Source: DATLAN01 sp035527455
GTDB taxonomy: Bacteria; Planctomycetota; Planctomycetia; Pirellulales; Thermoguttaceae
Length of the DNA: 30,927 bases
Assembly (NCBI GenBank): GCA_035527455.1
Contig: DATLAN010000388.1
Span: 1-30,927 of the forward strand
Direction of reading: 5' to 3'
The notes under the pieces are model-generated. The model saw only the letters and a program-made list of their open reading frames with translations. It did no database searches and was not told the DNA's origin. Shown one piece after another: positions 6,664 through 15,148 of this stretch (within the stretch, counting starts at the first letter, position 1; every line of letters begins with the position of its first letter). Position numbers and translations under genes: made by a program.

Positions 6664-9600
6664 AAACAAAGCTTTGCCTGGTTCTCCTCATCCTGACCCC
6701 TTTCTGGATCTCTTTTGCCAGAGCACTGCCGCTGAAGACATGGACCGACAACACCGGCAACTTTCGCGTTCAGGCGGAGTTGGTCGACTTCGATGATCAG
6801 GTCGCCCGGCTAAAGCGAGCCGGCGACGGCAAAATGCTGCGGGTGCCCATTGACAGGCTCAGCGAGGCCGATCGTCAGCACCTCCAGTCCTTGGGCACGC
6901 CGGACGATTACCGGGTGATCGGCGAGTTGTGCCAGGAGATCCGCCGCACGTGGCTGAAGGAGCCGTCGGTCGACACGGCCTGGGTGGGCCATTTCATACT
7001 CCATTTCGTTGATCCGGTCTCCGGTGAACCCAAATCGCTGGGATGGGACGAACTGGTTCGCGGCGTGTCGACTCTCCAGCAAGCGGTCCCCAGTTCCGAT
7101 CCGCCGCAATGGCAAGTCCGTGGAGCGGTCGCCCTGGTGCATCTGAAGCTCGGCCAATTACAGACGAAGGACGGGTGGATCGATGCGGACAGCCTCCTGG
7201 TCGCGGTGCGGCGTCAGGGGAAATGGCGGATAACGGCCGGCGTGCTGGGAGATTGGCGGTTGGGGCCCGGCAACGCCTACGATCCCGGCAATCAGGGCCA
7301 TATTGCCATCCGAGCCGTCTACGACCAGGTCGACCGCGGGAGGGTCCAGAAGGATCTGGACTTGCTGGCAGGCATGCTGCATCCTTCCCATTGCCACGTC
7401 ACGTCGGACCCCACAGACCCCGAAAAGGCCCGCGTGATCGATCGGCAGCAAATCGTTCAGGTTTACCAAGCCTGGTTGCAGAACATGACCCCCAAACCCT
7501 TCGAGGTCAAGATTCGACACGTCAAGATCCAGGGGCCGCTCGCTCTGGCGATCGGCGAGGTCCAGCCGGTTTCCGAGGATGGAGACCTCCGACATGCCGC
7601 CGCCACCGACCTCTTCTGCCGCACGGCCGAGGGCTGGAAGTTCTGCCTCGGCGTCAGCGGCGATTGGGAGAAACTCCTGCTGGGTGACCGCGCCGGTGAA
7701 ACCGGTCCCCCGGAGTCGCCTCCCGTCGATCCGACGACCTCCGACTGGCAAGAGCCCGACTGGCGGACGTCGGGCGAAGAACAAGTCTCGCTGAAGTTCG
7801 AGTTCGCCCCCGACGAGAGAATTCACTATCGCCAAGCAACGACTCAGCAACAGGCAATGACGTCGGCCGTCACAACGCTGCAGGTCGAGTCGCTCTCCGA
7901 AGACGGCAAAGTGCGCGTGCATGTAGAGAACCGCGGACAGACGCTGAACATGGGCGGAAAGGACCTTCGTCATCAGGTTCCGAGCTGGGGCCGATTCACG
8001 ATCGACAACCGCGGGAAAATGGAGAACTGTCAGGGCCTGGTAGGCCTGCGGTCGTTGCCCGCGTTTCCAGGCGACTCCGTGAAACTCGGCCAGGCGTGGA
8101 GCGCTCCGGCCGTGTTGGGCAACGATGTCGGTCCCTCCGCTCCCAAGATCCCGGCGGATGTGAACTACAAGCTGACCGGACTGGCGGAAGTGAAGGGGCA
8201 CAGTTGGGCGCGGATCGAATTCGATAGCGCCCTCGAACTGCCTGAGGGACCGTACACCGTAAAACGCATCGGCACAAGCGTTGTCACCGTGGCACATCGG
8301 CTCAACCGGTTCGTCGTTGTCATTGGAGTGCTGCCCGGCTCGGCCGCGGAAGAGGCCGGAATGCTCGACGGCGACGTTTTCGTCGAACTGGCGGCAGTGC
8401 CGATTCGAACCTACGGGGACCTGATCTGTGCCCTTCACGCGCCGGCGGCCGACCCGGCGATGAACGTTGTGGTGCTGCGAGACGGCAAGCGAAAGGAACT
8501 CGCCATGACGCCTCACGCCACCGAGTCCGGAAACCTGGGAATCCGGGGACAACTGCGCGGGACCCTCGTATTCGACGCCACGGCCGGAAAGCTCATTCGC
8601 CTGACGGCCCAGGTCGATATGCGAGTGGCCATGGATCGCGATGGCCAAAGGCTGGAACAAGAGGGCACCGCGTCGATATGGATCCAACGTATCGAGCCGA
8701 CCGCTGCCGACGTGCCCCTGGACGTCGGGGTCGGCGAAATCGAAGCCATCGTCGACAAGATCAACCGGGCGTGGGCGGTGGAAGACGGCACGGCATTGTT
8801 CGGCGAGATCCTTTCCGACCGGGCGTTCGCCGTTCCGTTCGTCTCGCCCCGCCAACCTGTCGAAGTCGTCGTGCTGGACAAGGAAGCGTTCCTGAGCAAC
8901 CAGATCAAGGTGCGACAAGGACCCGATTACCGAGGGCATCGGCACCGGGCCGACTTCATCACCGTGGTCGGTCCGCTGGCGTATGAACTGGGCACCAGTA
9001 GGCACAGCACGGCCGACGGCGCGGAGAATGCGACGAAGTTGATGAACTTCTACGCCCGCGACACCCGCGATGCGTCCGGCTGGAGACTGATCTCCTCGCT
9101 GCCGGCGGAGTTGCTCGTCAACGCCTTTGCCGCTCCGGAGAATGCTGCGGTGCCAACCGATCCGCAAGCGGTCGCCGCGATCCGGCAGGGGATCGAGCAG
9201 TTCAACGCCGCTTGGCAGGCCGACGGCGGGATGGAGCCGTTGGGCGAGCTTCTTTCCGGCTCGGCCTTCGTGTGGGTGGACTCCGCCTCCGACGGCACTC
9301 AAGTGCTCGACCGGGAAGCCACGCTCGCACTGTTCCGGCAGATCGTGGCCGAGGGCGGCAAACTGCACTATCGCCTCGAGAAGCTCGTCGCCGCAGGGCC
9401 GCTGGCCTGCGCGATCGGTTCCGCCGAGCGCCGATCGGCCGACGGGCAGCCGGGAGAATCCGTGGAGACGATGCTCGTTTTCGCCCGGGGGCCGGCCGGC
9501 TGGAAGGCCGTTTTCGTAACGCCGTGCCAGTCGATCCGATGGGCGCTGCCGGGGCCCGAAGATCGCCCGGCCCCCAGCGATCCGCCCGAGGTCCGCACCG

Positions 9601-10427
9601 ATCGCGAGGCCATCGAGCAACTATGCCAACGTGTCCGCCGGATCTGGCAGCAGCGGCAATACCCGGACCCGATCGACACGCTTTGGCCGGAGAGTTTCGT
9701 CTTATTCGGCTCTCAACCGCAGTCTCCATATGCCATGGTCGTTCCGTGGAAAACGGAAGGCGAAAACGAGAACCTCGCTTGGAAACTGGCCGATGAAATC
9801 GTGGCGGTCGACGATTCGCCGGTGATCCAAATCCAGGGGCCGCTGGCGATCATGCGATCCCGGACCGCCCGATGCCGCGTCGCCCAGCAGTGGGTGCCCA
9901 TCGAAGGGCTGGAGTTTCTCATCCGTCGCGACGGGCACTGGAGGACGGCGGCGGCCGTCGCCGGCGACTGGGAGTTCGACGCCGACGATCGCTTCGACGC
10001 CGACAACAAAGACCATCAGGAGATCCGCACGTTGCTCGATCAGGGCGTCCGGGCGACCACCGAGGGCGACTGGAAGCAGTTCCGAGACCTCTTGCATCCG
10101 CACATGCGAGCCATGGGCCCCGATCCTGCCAACCCGCAAAACGCCGTGGCACTGAACGTCGACCAGGCCTTGGCGGAAGCTGCCGGCGCCGCCCCGAGCA
10201 CGCCACCCGGCGTTGCCCGACCGCAGCCGACTCGCAAGATCGTCTGCCTCAAAGTCAACGGGCCGATCGCCGTGGCGATCATCGAACTGGAGATGGTCGT
10301 CGGCGGCACGCCTCGCACGGGCGGTACGATGTTGGGCGTTTTACTCCGCACGGCCGAAGGTTGGCGCGTCGGCTTGCGCGTGCCCGGCGACTGGCGGGAG
10401 GTGTTGTTGGGCGGCGACGGGGCGTAA
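6660..10427 (+). CDS. large secreted protein: SHD1, six NTF2-like segments, PDZ nested in a beta-rich domain
   Basis: 1255 residues with an N-terminal signal peptide (about 1-22). An SHD1 (Sla1 homology 1-like) module spans about 24-78 (LKTWTDNTGNFRVQAELVDF). NTF2/SnoaL-like segments follow at roughly 86-200, 211-340, 694-817, 841-960, 984-1105 and 1118-1250. The first pair and the last pair look like duplicates: ELCQEIRRTW versus QLCQRVRRIW, and a shared GDW turn before each second member. The middle (about 362-680) is a beta-rich domain interrupted by a PDZ domain at about 551-619 (VLPGSAAEEAGMLDGDVFVEL). No catalytic residues can be named. The start overlaps the eda stop by ATGA. A periplasmic binding or scaffold role is inference. 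The six-fold count is by eye from recurring sequence patterns. Confidence 0.85.
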   Translation: MKTKLCLVLLILTPFWISFARALPLKTWTDNTGNFRVQAELVDFDDQVARLKRAGDGKMLRVPIDRLSEADRQHLQSLGTPDDYRVIGELCQEIRRTWLKEPSVDTAWVGHFILHFVDPVSGEPKSLGWDELVRGVSTLQQAVPSSDPPQWQVRGAVALVHLKLGQLQTKDGWIDADSLLVAVRRQGKWRITAGVLGDWRLGPGNAYDPGNQGHIAIRAVYDQVDRGRVQKDLDLLAGMLHPSHCHVTSDPTDPEKARVIDRQQIVQVYQAWLQNMTPKPFEVKIRHVKIQGPLALAIGEVQPVSEDGDLRHAAATDLFCRTAEGWKFCLGVSGDWEKLLLGDRAGETGPPESPPVDPTTSDWQEPDWRTSGEEQVSLKFEFAPDERIHYRQATTQQQAMTSAVTTLQVESLSEDGKVRVHVENRGQTLNMGGKDLRHQVPSWGRFTIDNRGKMENCQGLVGLRSLPAFPGDSVKLGQAWSAPAVLGNDVGPSAPKIPADVNYKLTGLAEVKGHSWARIEFDSALELPEGPYTVKRIGTSVVTVAHRLNRFVVVIGVLPGSAAEEAGMLDGDVFVELAAVPIRTYGDLICALHAPAADPAMNVVVLRDGKRKELAMTPHATESGNLGIRGQLRGTLVFDATAGKLIRLTAQVDMRVAMDRDGQRLEQEGTASIWIQRIEPTAADVPLDVGVGEIEAIVDKINRAWAVEDGTALFGEILSDRAFAVPFVSPRQPVEVVVLDKEAFLSNQIKVRQGPDYRGHRHRADFITVVGPLAYELGTSRHSTADGAENATKLMNFYARDTRDASGWRLISSLPAELLVNAFAAPENAAVPTDPQAVAAIRQGIEQFNAAWQADGGMEPLGELLSGSAFVWVDSASDGTQVLDREATLALFRQIVAEGGKLHYRLEKLVAAGPLACAIGSAERRSADGQPGESVETMLVFARGPAGWKAVFVTPCQSIRWALPGPEDRPAPSDPPEVRTDREAIEQLCQRVRRIWQQRQYPDPIDTLWPESFVLFGSQPQSPYAMVVPWKTEGENENLAWKLADEIVAVDDSPVIQIQGPLAIMRSRTARCRVAQQWVPIEGLEFLIRRDGHWRTAAAVAGDWEFDADDRFDADNKDHQEIRTLLDQGVRATTEGDWKQFRDLLHPHMRAMGPDPANPQNAVALNVDQALAEAAGAAPSTPPGVARPQPTRKIVCLKVNGPIAVAIIELEMVVGGTPRTGGTMLGVLLRTAEGWRVGLRVPGDWREVLLGGDGA

Positions 10428-11060
10428 TCCGCCCGGGGCGATTCTTACCCGGTTCGGCGGCCGAAACGCAACAATTCCCGTCTGGCTTCGCTCCAGGACG
10501 TTTCGCAAGTCGTTGCGGATCGGATGGTTACGTCCACAAGCGCCGATCCCGCACCGGCCGTGAAACCGATTGTTCCCCGCCCCCAGCCTCGATGCCCCGC
10601 GCTGAGGGGCCGGCCGACGTCTTCATAACCCCTTCGCTTGTAATAGGTTAGGTCATTCGCCTGCCCCTTGACATCGGCCGCTCGATCAGGTCGCATGGCT
10701 GGGTTGTTTCCTTGGTGTAAGGCGAGTCGCAGTTTGAACTTACGGCATTGTTTTCCGGTTTTCGTGAATTTCGCTTTTTCGGAGAAAACAATCGGCGACC
10801 TGCCGCGTCCTGGTCCGATCGCGCTACCGGCTGGCCGAAGCGGAAGGAGAAAACCGTCCCATATCGGCACGTGTACGAATGTGCCATATCCCGAAAGCGA
10901 ATGCAATCCCAAGAAGTGAGCCACCGCCGCGCAGGCGACCAAGCACACATTCTTCGTGTCCTTGGTGCCCTTCGTGGATCCCCCGAGACCCGAAGCCTAC
11001 GAATCCAGTTTGACCCTCTGCGGTGACGGCCCTTCAGGAAGTTGGTGGGCGGTGCTCACC
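10428..11060. other. intergenic region, no convincing gene
   Basis: Convergent space between the 1255-residue secreted protein gene and the broken end of the PA14 gene. Short frames on both strands (for example minus 10445-10948) show no known motif, signal peptide or ribosome site. The segment at about 10950-10980 and the block at about 11044-11067 look like the low-complexity repeats often left between planctomycete genes. No clear terminator hairpin follows the stop at 10427. Confidence 0.4.
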
Positions 11061-11254
11061 CTACGGACTCGACCGGTGGAATAGGAATGCGGCGGGCAGG
11101 GGCACCATCTGGAGTTCGCTGGCGGGTGCTTGCGGATCCCGGCTGAACCCTACTGTAAACTTCAATGCGCCCCGCCGCCTCCCTGGCGATAGTGGACCCT
11201 GAGATGGTACGGTTTTGCGTTTTCAAGGGTGAAGGTCGCCTGAGAATGGCCATA
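11061..11254 (-). pseudogene. orphaned 3' end of the PA14 domain of the upstream gene
   Basis: Reading on from the TAG at 11255-11257 in the same frame gives YGHSQATFTLENAKPYHLRV and then HYRQGGGGA, the expected second half of a PA14 domain. The frame then stops (TGA). Shifting by one base within the G-rich GGCGGCGGGGCG run restores a plausible ending (ALKFTVGFSRDP, then VPLPAAFLF) to a stop at 11061-11063. So one nonsense codon and one small indel separate this stretch from the intact gene. TGG (Trp) to TAG fits the usual Asp-x-Trp of PA14 domains. Confidence 0.75.
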
Positions 11255-14200
11255 CTATGGGTCCATGACCAGTTTGCCGTCGAGCCAGACTCGATGCCCG
11301 TCGTTGCTGTTCAGGTCGAACGTGTAGGTGCCCGTCTCAGGCACTACCAGCCAGCCGGTCCGTCGGGCCGACATGTTCGTTTTGGGAATGGGAGAATCCT
11401 CGTCGCGAGCCCATTTCAGATCGACCGTTGGCTCAATTCGGGTCGCCAGAAGCTCCTCGAAGTTCGTGCCTTTGAAGTATTCAGCTACCAAACCCGGAAC
11501 GAGCGAACCGGGAGCGGGCGGCGCGACGGCTCCGCTGGAGGTCGTGCCCGGCGGTCGCACCCAGGTGGCCTTGCCGGAAAGGAGACGGAAGCGGACGGTG
11601 TGGAAGGTGACGGCCGCCTCATAAGCGGTCAGCGCCGGCCGGCTCTTGTCCGGCGTGCGCCAATCCCTGTAAGCCTCCAAGGAAGCCTGTTTTCCGACCC
11701 AACCAATGTAGGGTTGGCCGTCCAGCAGGACTTCAGCCCGTACGTCCTCGCCCGACAGTTGCACACGCACCAGCACGCTGTATCGACGACCGTTCTGCAG
11801 GGTCCCCGGCTTTCTGGTTGAGGCGTTCATGTGGCCTTCCCGGCCATCGATGTGGGCAATGCCGCTGCCTTCGCCGCCACGTAAGCTCAGCGCGAGGCAA
11901 CAATCGGTGGACCCGACCGGCAATTTGGCGCCCACGACATTCTCACCCGAGTGTCGCGTAAACTCGAACGCCAGTTCATAACTCCCATCGACGCGTACGG
12001 GCAGCATCAAGCGGCAAAACTTGTCGGGCGCGACGGCAACGCCCTCACCGTCTCGCGTCCACTTGCCGGCCACTTGATCGGCGTCAATATCCACCGGTGC
12101 GAGCAAGTCCACCCACTGGCCTTGAGGAACGTCCGGTGTGGCCGGCACCGGCGGCAGCGTGACGGGCCCCGGCACTTGTGGCGCGACGACATAGCCCGGC
12201 CCGGGCTGGCTCGGCGGCAGGGCCGTGGCCTTGCCGCCGAGCAGCCGGAAGCGGACGCGGTGGAACTCGACGGCCGATTTGTTGGCGCCGAGGCCCGCGC
12301 GGTTGGGGCGCAGCAGGCTCCACTCGTTCGGCAGCGAAAGCACCGAGACGTCGCCGGCCGAGGAGAGGATCAGCTTGCCGTTGAGGGCCGCCTGGATCGC
12401 CACGTTCCGGCCCACCGAGCGGACCGCGATCATCAACGTGTGCTTCCGGCCGTTGGGCAACGCGCCGAGGCCGAAGTACAGCGGGTTCTGCGGGTCGGCG
12501 GCCCCGCGGCCTTGAACGTGGGCCACGCCGTGGCGGGCATCTCCCTTGCCGTCGAGCACGCTCAACAGCATCGCGCATTGCGTCGGTCCGATGGGCAGAA
12601 TGACGGCCACCGCGTCGTCGCCTTCGTGCCGGGTGAACTCCACCTCGAGGTCGTAGCTGCCGGCCACCTCGATCGGCAGCATGATCCGCGAGAAATCGCC
12701 CGCGGGCACCGTCAACACGTCGCCGGCCAGTTGCCAGGTGCCCAGGACGCGGTTCCGCGGCACCTCGACGCCGCCGAGCAGATCGACCCATTCGTTGAGC
12801 TTCAACTCGCCGGCCACCGCCGGGCGGATGACCGACGGCGACGTGTCGGGCAACTCGGGCGCGGCACCGCCCAGCGCGGCGATCTCGGCCAGCCGTCTTT
12901 CGATCTTCACCTTCTCCAGGCCGCCGGGAAAACTCGGCTGGGCCTGCCGGTACCACGCGCCCGCGCGGCGCATCGCACCGGTCTTCTCCTGCCCGCCTTC
13001 TCGCGTCTGGGCCAGGTCCCACCAGGCGTCGGCCAGGGCGACCTGATCGGCCGGCTCGTTGGGCCCTTCGTCCGTCTCCCGCCGGGCGACCGCGGCCAGC
13101 CCCGCGTCGCTGCCCTTGGCCAGATGCCCCAGCCCGACCATCCAATCGTCCTGGCTGAAGCAGTACCATCGGCCGAGGAACAGGTGGGCCTCGCCGTCGG
13201 CCGGGTTGGCCTCCACCCGGGCGAGCATCTCTTCGAGCTTCTGCCGGGCGGCGCAAAGCTCTTCGATCTCCCGGCGGCGGTCGAGCGTTTCCTTACGGAA
13301 GTCGCGCCCGGCCACGTTCTGGCAGACACGGAAGGCCAGCGTGGCCGCCTCCAGCGCCACGTCGTACCGCTCGGCGGCCACCGCCTCGTCGATCAACGCC
13401 CGGGAACCCGCGACCAGCGACGCGATCCGCTCGGCATCCAGGGGACCGTCGGCGAGTTTGGCGAAAACGTTCCGCTTCACGTCGATGGGGTTCACGTCGA
13501 AATCGGCCGCGATGGTGTCGACCGCCTGGAACATCAACATCGCGTCGCCCGCGTCGCCGGCCACCTCCATCGCCTTGCGGAGCACGCCGAACCGCTCGTC
13601 CATGTCGTGCGTGGTCCGTTTGCTCAACGCGAAGAGGTCCCGGGCCAGCTTGAGCTTCTCGGCCGCCGTCCGCTGCTTGTCCAGATCGTAGACCTCCTGA
13701 AGCTGCTGGAACACGATAACCTGGGCGTCGGCCGCAGGCACCGGCAGCTTCGTCGCCACCGGGGGCGGTTCCGGCGGCGTCACGGCCACGGACGGATCGT
13801 TCGGGTCGGTGCCCGGATCGGTCACGGCGACGGACGGATCGGTCACCGTGGTACCCGGGTCGGTCGTCGCGGTCGCCGGGTCGTCGGGAGGCACCGGATT
13901 ATCCACGGCGGGAACCGGGTCGTCCACGTTGGGCGGGGTCGGCGGTTCGACCGCGGCGATCTCATCGGGCTTGGGCGTCGGGGGCACCGCATGCCAAACC
14001 GGCTCGACGACCTGGCGTCCGCCCTTGGCGAGCGTGACGGTCTGCTCGAAGGGTTGGAAGCCCGGCCGCGTGAGCACCACGCGGTGTTCGCCCGGCTCGC
14101 AACGCAGTTCCACCGGGCCGTACGGATCGACCGCGACCGGCTGCCCGTCGATCTGTAGCGTGGCGGCGCCGCGATTCGTTTCCGGCCAGTCCACGGCCAG

Positions 14201-14665
14201 CACGGTTTCCTCGGAGGACGGGAGGATCGAGAAGATCAACAGCACGATCAGCAGCAGCCCGACGACGGACCCGCCGAGGATCGCCAGCGTCTTCATCGGC
14301 AGGGCGGTCGGCTCGGACGGTTCGGGCTGGGGCGACGGCGTGGCCGCGAGCGGGATCGCCTTGGGAATTGCCGCCTTCTTCGCCGCGAGTTCCTTTTGCA
14401 GCTTGTCGTCGTAGGCGGGCTTTTTCTCCGGATGGAGCAGGCACACCTTGGCGGCGGCCACTTCATTGAGCAGCTTCTGCGAGAGTTCGCCATGCTTGCC
14501 GGTCTGGTAGGTGCGAAGATGGGCCATCTGCCGATCACCGGCGGCCTCGATCACGTCCGGATCGCTCTCGAACGTCTTGACGCCCAGGAGCCGGTAGCAG
14601 TCGGCCGGCTGCTCCTCCGGCGGAATCCCCAGCCAACGGTGGTACGGATCGAAGGTTTCCGGCAT
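11255..14665 (-). CDS. membrane-anchored J-like / PEGA / duplicated beta-domain / PA14 protein, C-terminally truncated
   Basis: 1136 residues. The N-terminus (1-90) is the planctomycete J-like module (YHRWLGIPPEEQPADCYRLL) without an obvious HPD. One transmembrane helix lies at about 125-148. A PEGA-type domain follows (about 150-220: LQIDGQPVAVDPYGPVEL), then a Pro/Thr/Asp-rich linker (about 225-310) and a long helical region (to about 600). Two copies of one beta-rich domain end in VRFRLLGGKAT and VRFRLLSGKAT. A PA14 domain starts at about 1056 (GLVAEYFKGTNF) but ends abruptly at KLVMDP, after about half its normal length. Start ATG 14665 has AGGGGAG upstream. The topology suggests a cytosolic J-like part and a large exported carbohydrate-binding part. 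Whether the truncated PA14 can fold is doubtful. Confidence 0.85.
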   Translation of the reverse strand: MPETFDPYHRWLGIPPEEQPADCYRLLGVKTFESDPDVIEAAGDRQMAHLRTYQTGKHGELSQKLLNEVAAAKVCLLHPEKKPAYDDKLQKELAAKKAAIPKAIPLAATPSPQPEPSEPTALPMKTLAILGGSVVGLLLIVLLIFSILPSSEETVLAVDWPETNRGAATLQIDGQPVAVDPYGPVELRCEPGEHRVVLTRPGFQPFEQTVTLAKGGRQVVEPVWHAVPPTPKPDEIAAVEPPTPPNVDDPVPAVDNPVPPDDPATATTDPGTTVTDPSVAVTDPGTDPNDPSVAVTPPEPPPVATKLPVPAADAQVIVFQQLQEVYDLDKQRTAAEKLKLARDLFALSKRTTHDMDERFGVLRKAMEVAGDAGDAMLMFQAVDTIAADFDVNPIDVKRNVFAKLADGPLDAERIASLVAGSRALIDEAVAAERYDVALEAATLAFRVCQNVAGRDFRKETLDRRREIEELCAARQKLEEMLARVEANPADGEAHLFLGRWYCFSQDDWMVGLGHLAKGSDAGLAAVARRETDEGPNEPADQVALADAWWDLAQTREGGQEKTGAMRRAGAWYRQAQPSFPGGLEKVKIERRLAEIAALGGAAPELPDTSPSVIRPAVAGELKLNEWVDLLGGVEVPRNRVLGTWQLAGDVLTVPAGDFSRIMLPIEVAGSYDLEVEFTRHEGDDAVAVILPIGPTQCAMLLSVLDGKGDARHGVAHVQGRGAADPQNPLYFGLGALPNGRKHTLMIAVRSVGRNVAIQAALNGKLILSSAGDVSVLSLPNEWSLLRPNRAGLGANKSAVEFHRVRFRLLGGKATALPPSQPGPGYVVAPQVPGPVTLPPVPATPDVPQGQWVDLLAPVDIDADQVAGKWTRDGEGVAVAPDKFCRLMLPVRVDGSYELAFEFTRHSGENVVGAKLPVGSTDCCLALSLRGGEGSGIAHIDGREGHMNASTRKPGTLQNGRRYSVLVRVQLSGEDVRAEVLLDGQPYIGWVGKQASLEAYRDWRTPDKSRPALTAYEAAVTFHTVRFRLLSGKATWVRPPGTTSSGAVAPPAPGSLVPGLVAEYFKGTNFEELLATRIEPTVDLKWARDEDSPIPKTNMSARRTGWLVVPETGTYTFDLNSNDGHRVWLDGKLVMDP

Positions 14666-14759
14666 GCTACTCTCCCCTTACCCCAGAGACACGCATCCAC
14701 ACTCCCCGGAGTATAGCGAGCACGGGCGGAAACTCAAGTGCTTGTCGCCGGCCGTCGCG

Positions 14760-14906
14760 TTACCGCTGGACCTTGGTGAAGATCAGCGCATCGCGCACGG
14801 CCAGCTTCTTCCCGGCTCGGAACACGGCCGCACGGACCGGTGTGGTTTCCGTCAGCGTGATCGGGCCGGTGTAAAGCGGAGACCGGCCGAAGAAACACGC
14901 CCCATC
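14760..14906 (-). pseudogene. C-terminal remnant with chitobiase-C-like repeat
   Basis: An open stretch of 48 codons before TAA at 14760-14762, with no start codon or ribosome site. It encodes SPLYTGPITLTETTPVRA followed by AVFRAGKK, the pattern of the chitobiase/beta-hexosaminidase C-terminal-like module found in many planctomycete glycosidases and sulfatases. It is in a different frame from the short gene start just upstream (14915-15043). Read as the tail of a deleted secreted enzyme gene. Confidence 0.6.
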
Positions 14907-14914
14907 GGCAACCA

Positions 14915-15043
14915 CTACACTGCAAGCCCAAATCCGGAGCGTGCGGCGTCGCGGCGGTACCGTGGCCAGTCTTCAGCAGCAATCGCAGATACCGAGCCGA
15001 GCAGACAAACGAAAACCACCGATGCATTTGCCAAGCGAATCAT
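14915..15043 (-). pseudogene. N-terminal remnant of a secreted PQQ-propeller protein
   Basis: ATG 15043 with GGAGG 9 nt upstream opens a 42-codon frame. It starts with a clear signal peptide (MIRLANASVVFVCLLGSVSA) followed by AEDWPRYRRDAARSG, the usual mature N-terminus of planctomycete PQQ-like beta-propeller proteins (DWPxYRxDxxRSG). It stops at TAG 14915-14917 within five residues after that. The rest of the propeller is missing; the next recognisable coding is the unrelated C-terminal remnant at 14760-14906. A deletion joining two genes is the simplest reading. Confidence 0.65.
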
Positions 15044-15148
15044 GAATGAAAACCTCCAAGTCGTCATCGGGAAAAAAGAGGGGGTCGGGAGTCTCCGTAC
15101 GAGGACTCGCCGCCGATCGAGTGGGGAGTCAAGGGGATCGCCCGTTTC

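Noticed and set aside
7158..9620. 820-codon minus-strand frame opposite the NTF2/PDZ protein gene
   Set aside because: No signal peptide, motif or ribosome site, and the plus-strand gene explains the region.
10445..10948. Minus-strand 167-codon frame in the 10.4-11.0 kb gap
   Set aside because: No motif, no ribosome site, and low-complexity Arg-rich composition; not supported as a gene.
11951..14158. 735-codon plus-strand frame inside the PA14 gene
   Set aside because: Arg/His/Gly-rich shadow frame without any recognisable domain; antisense to a clear coding region.
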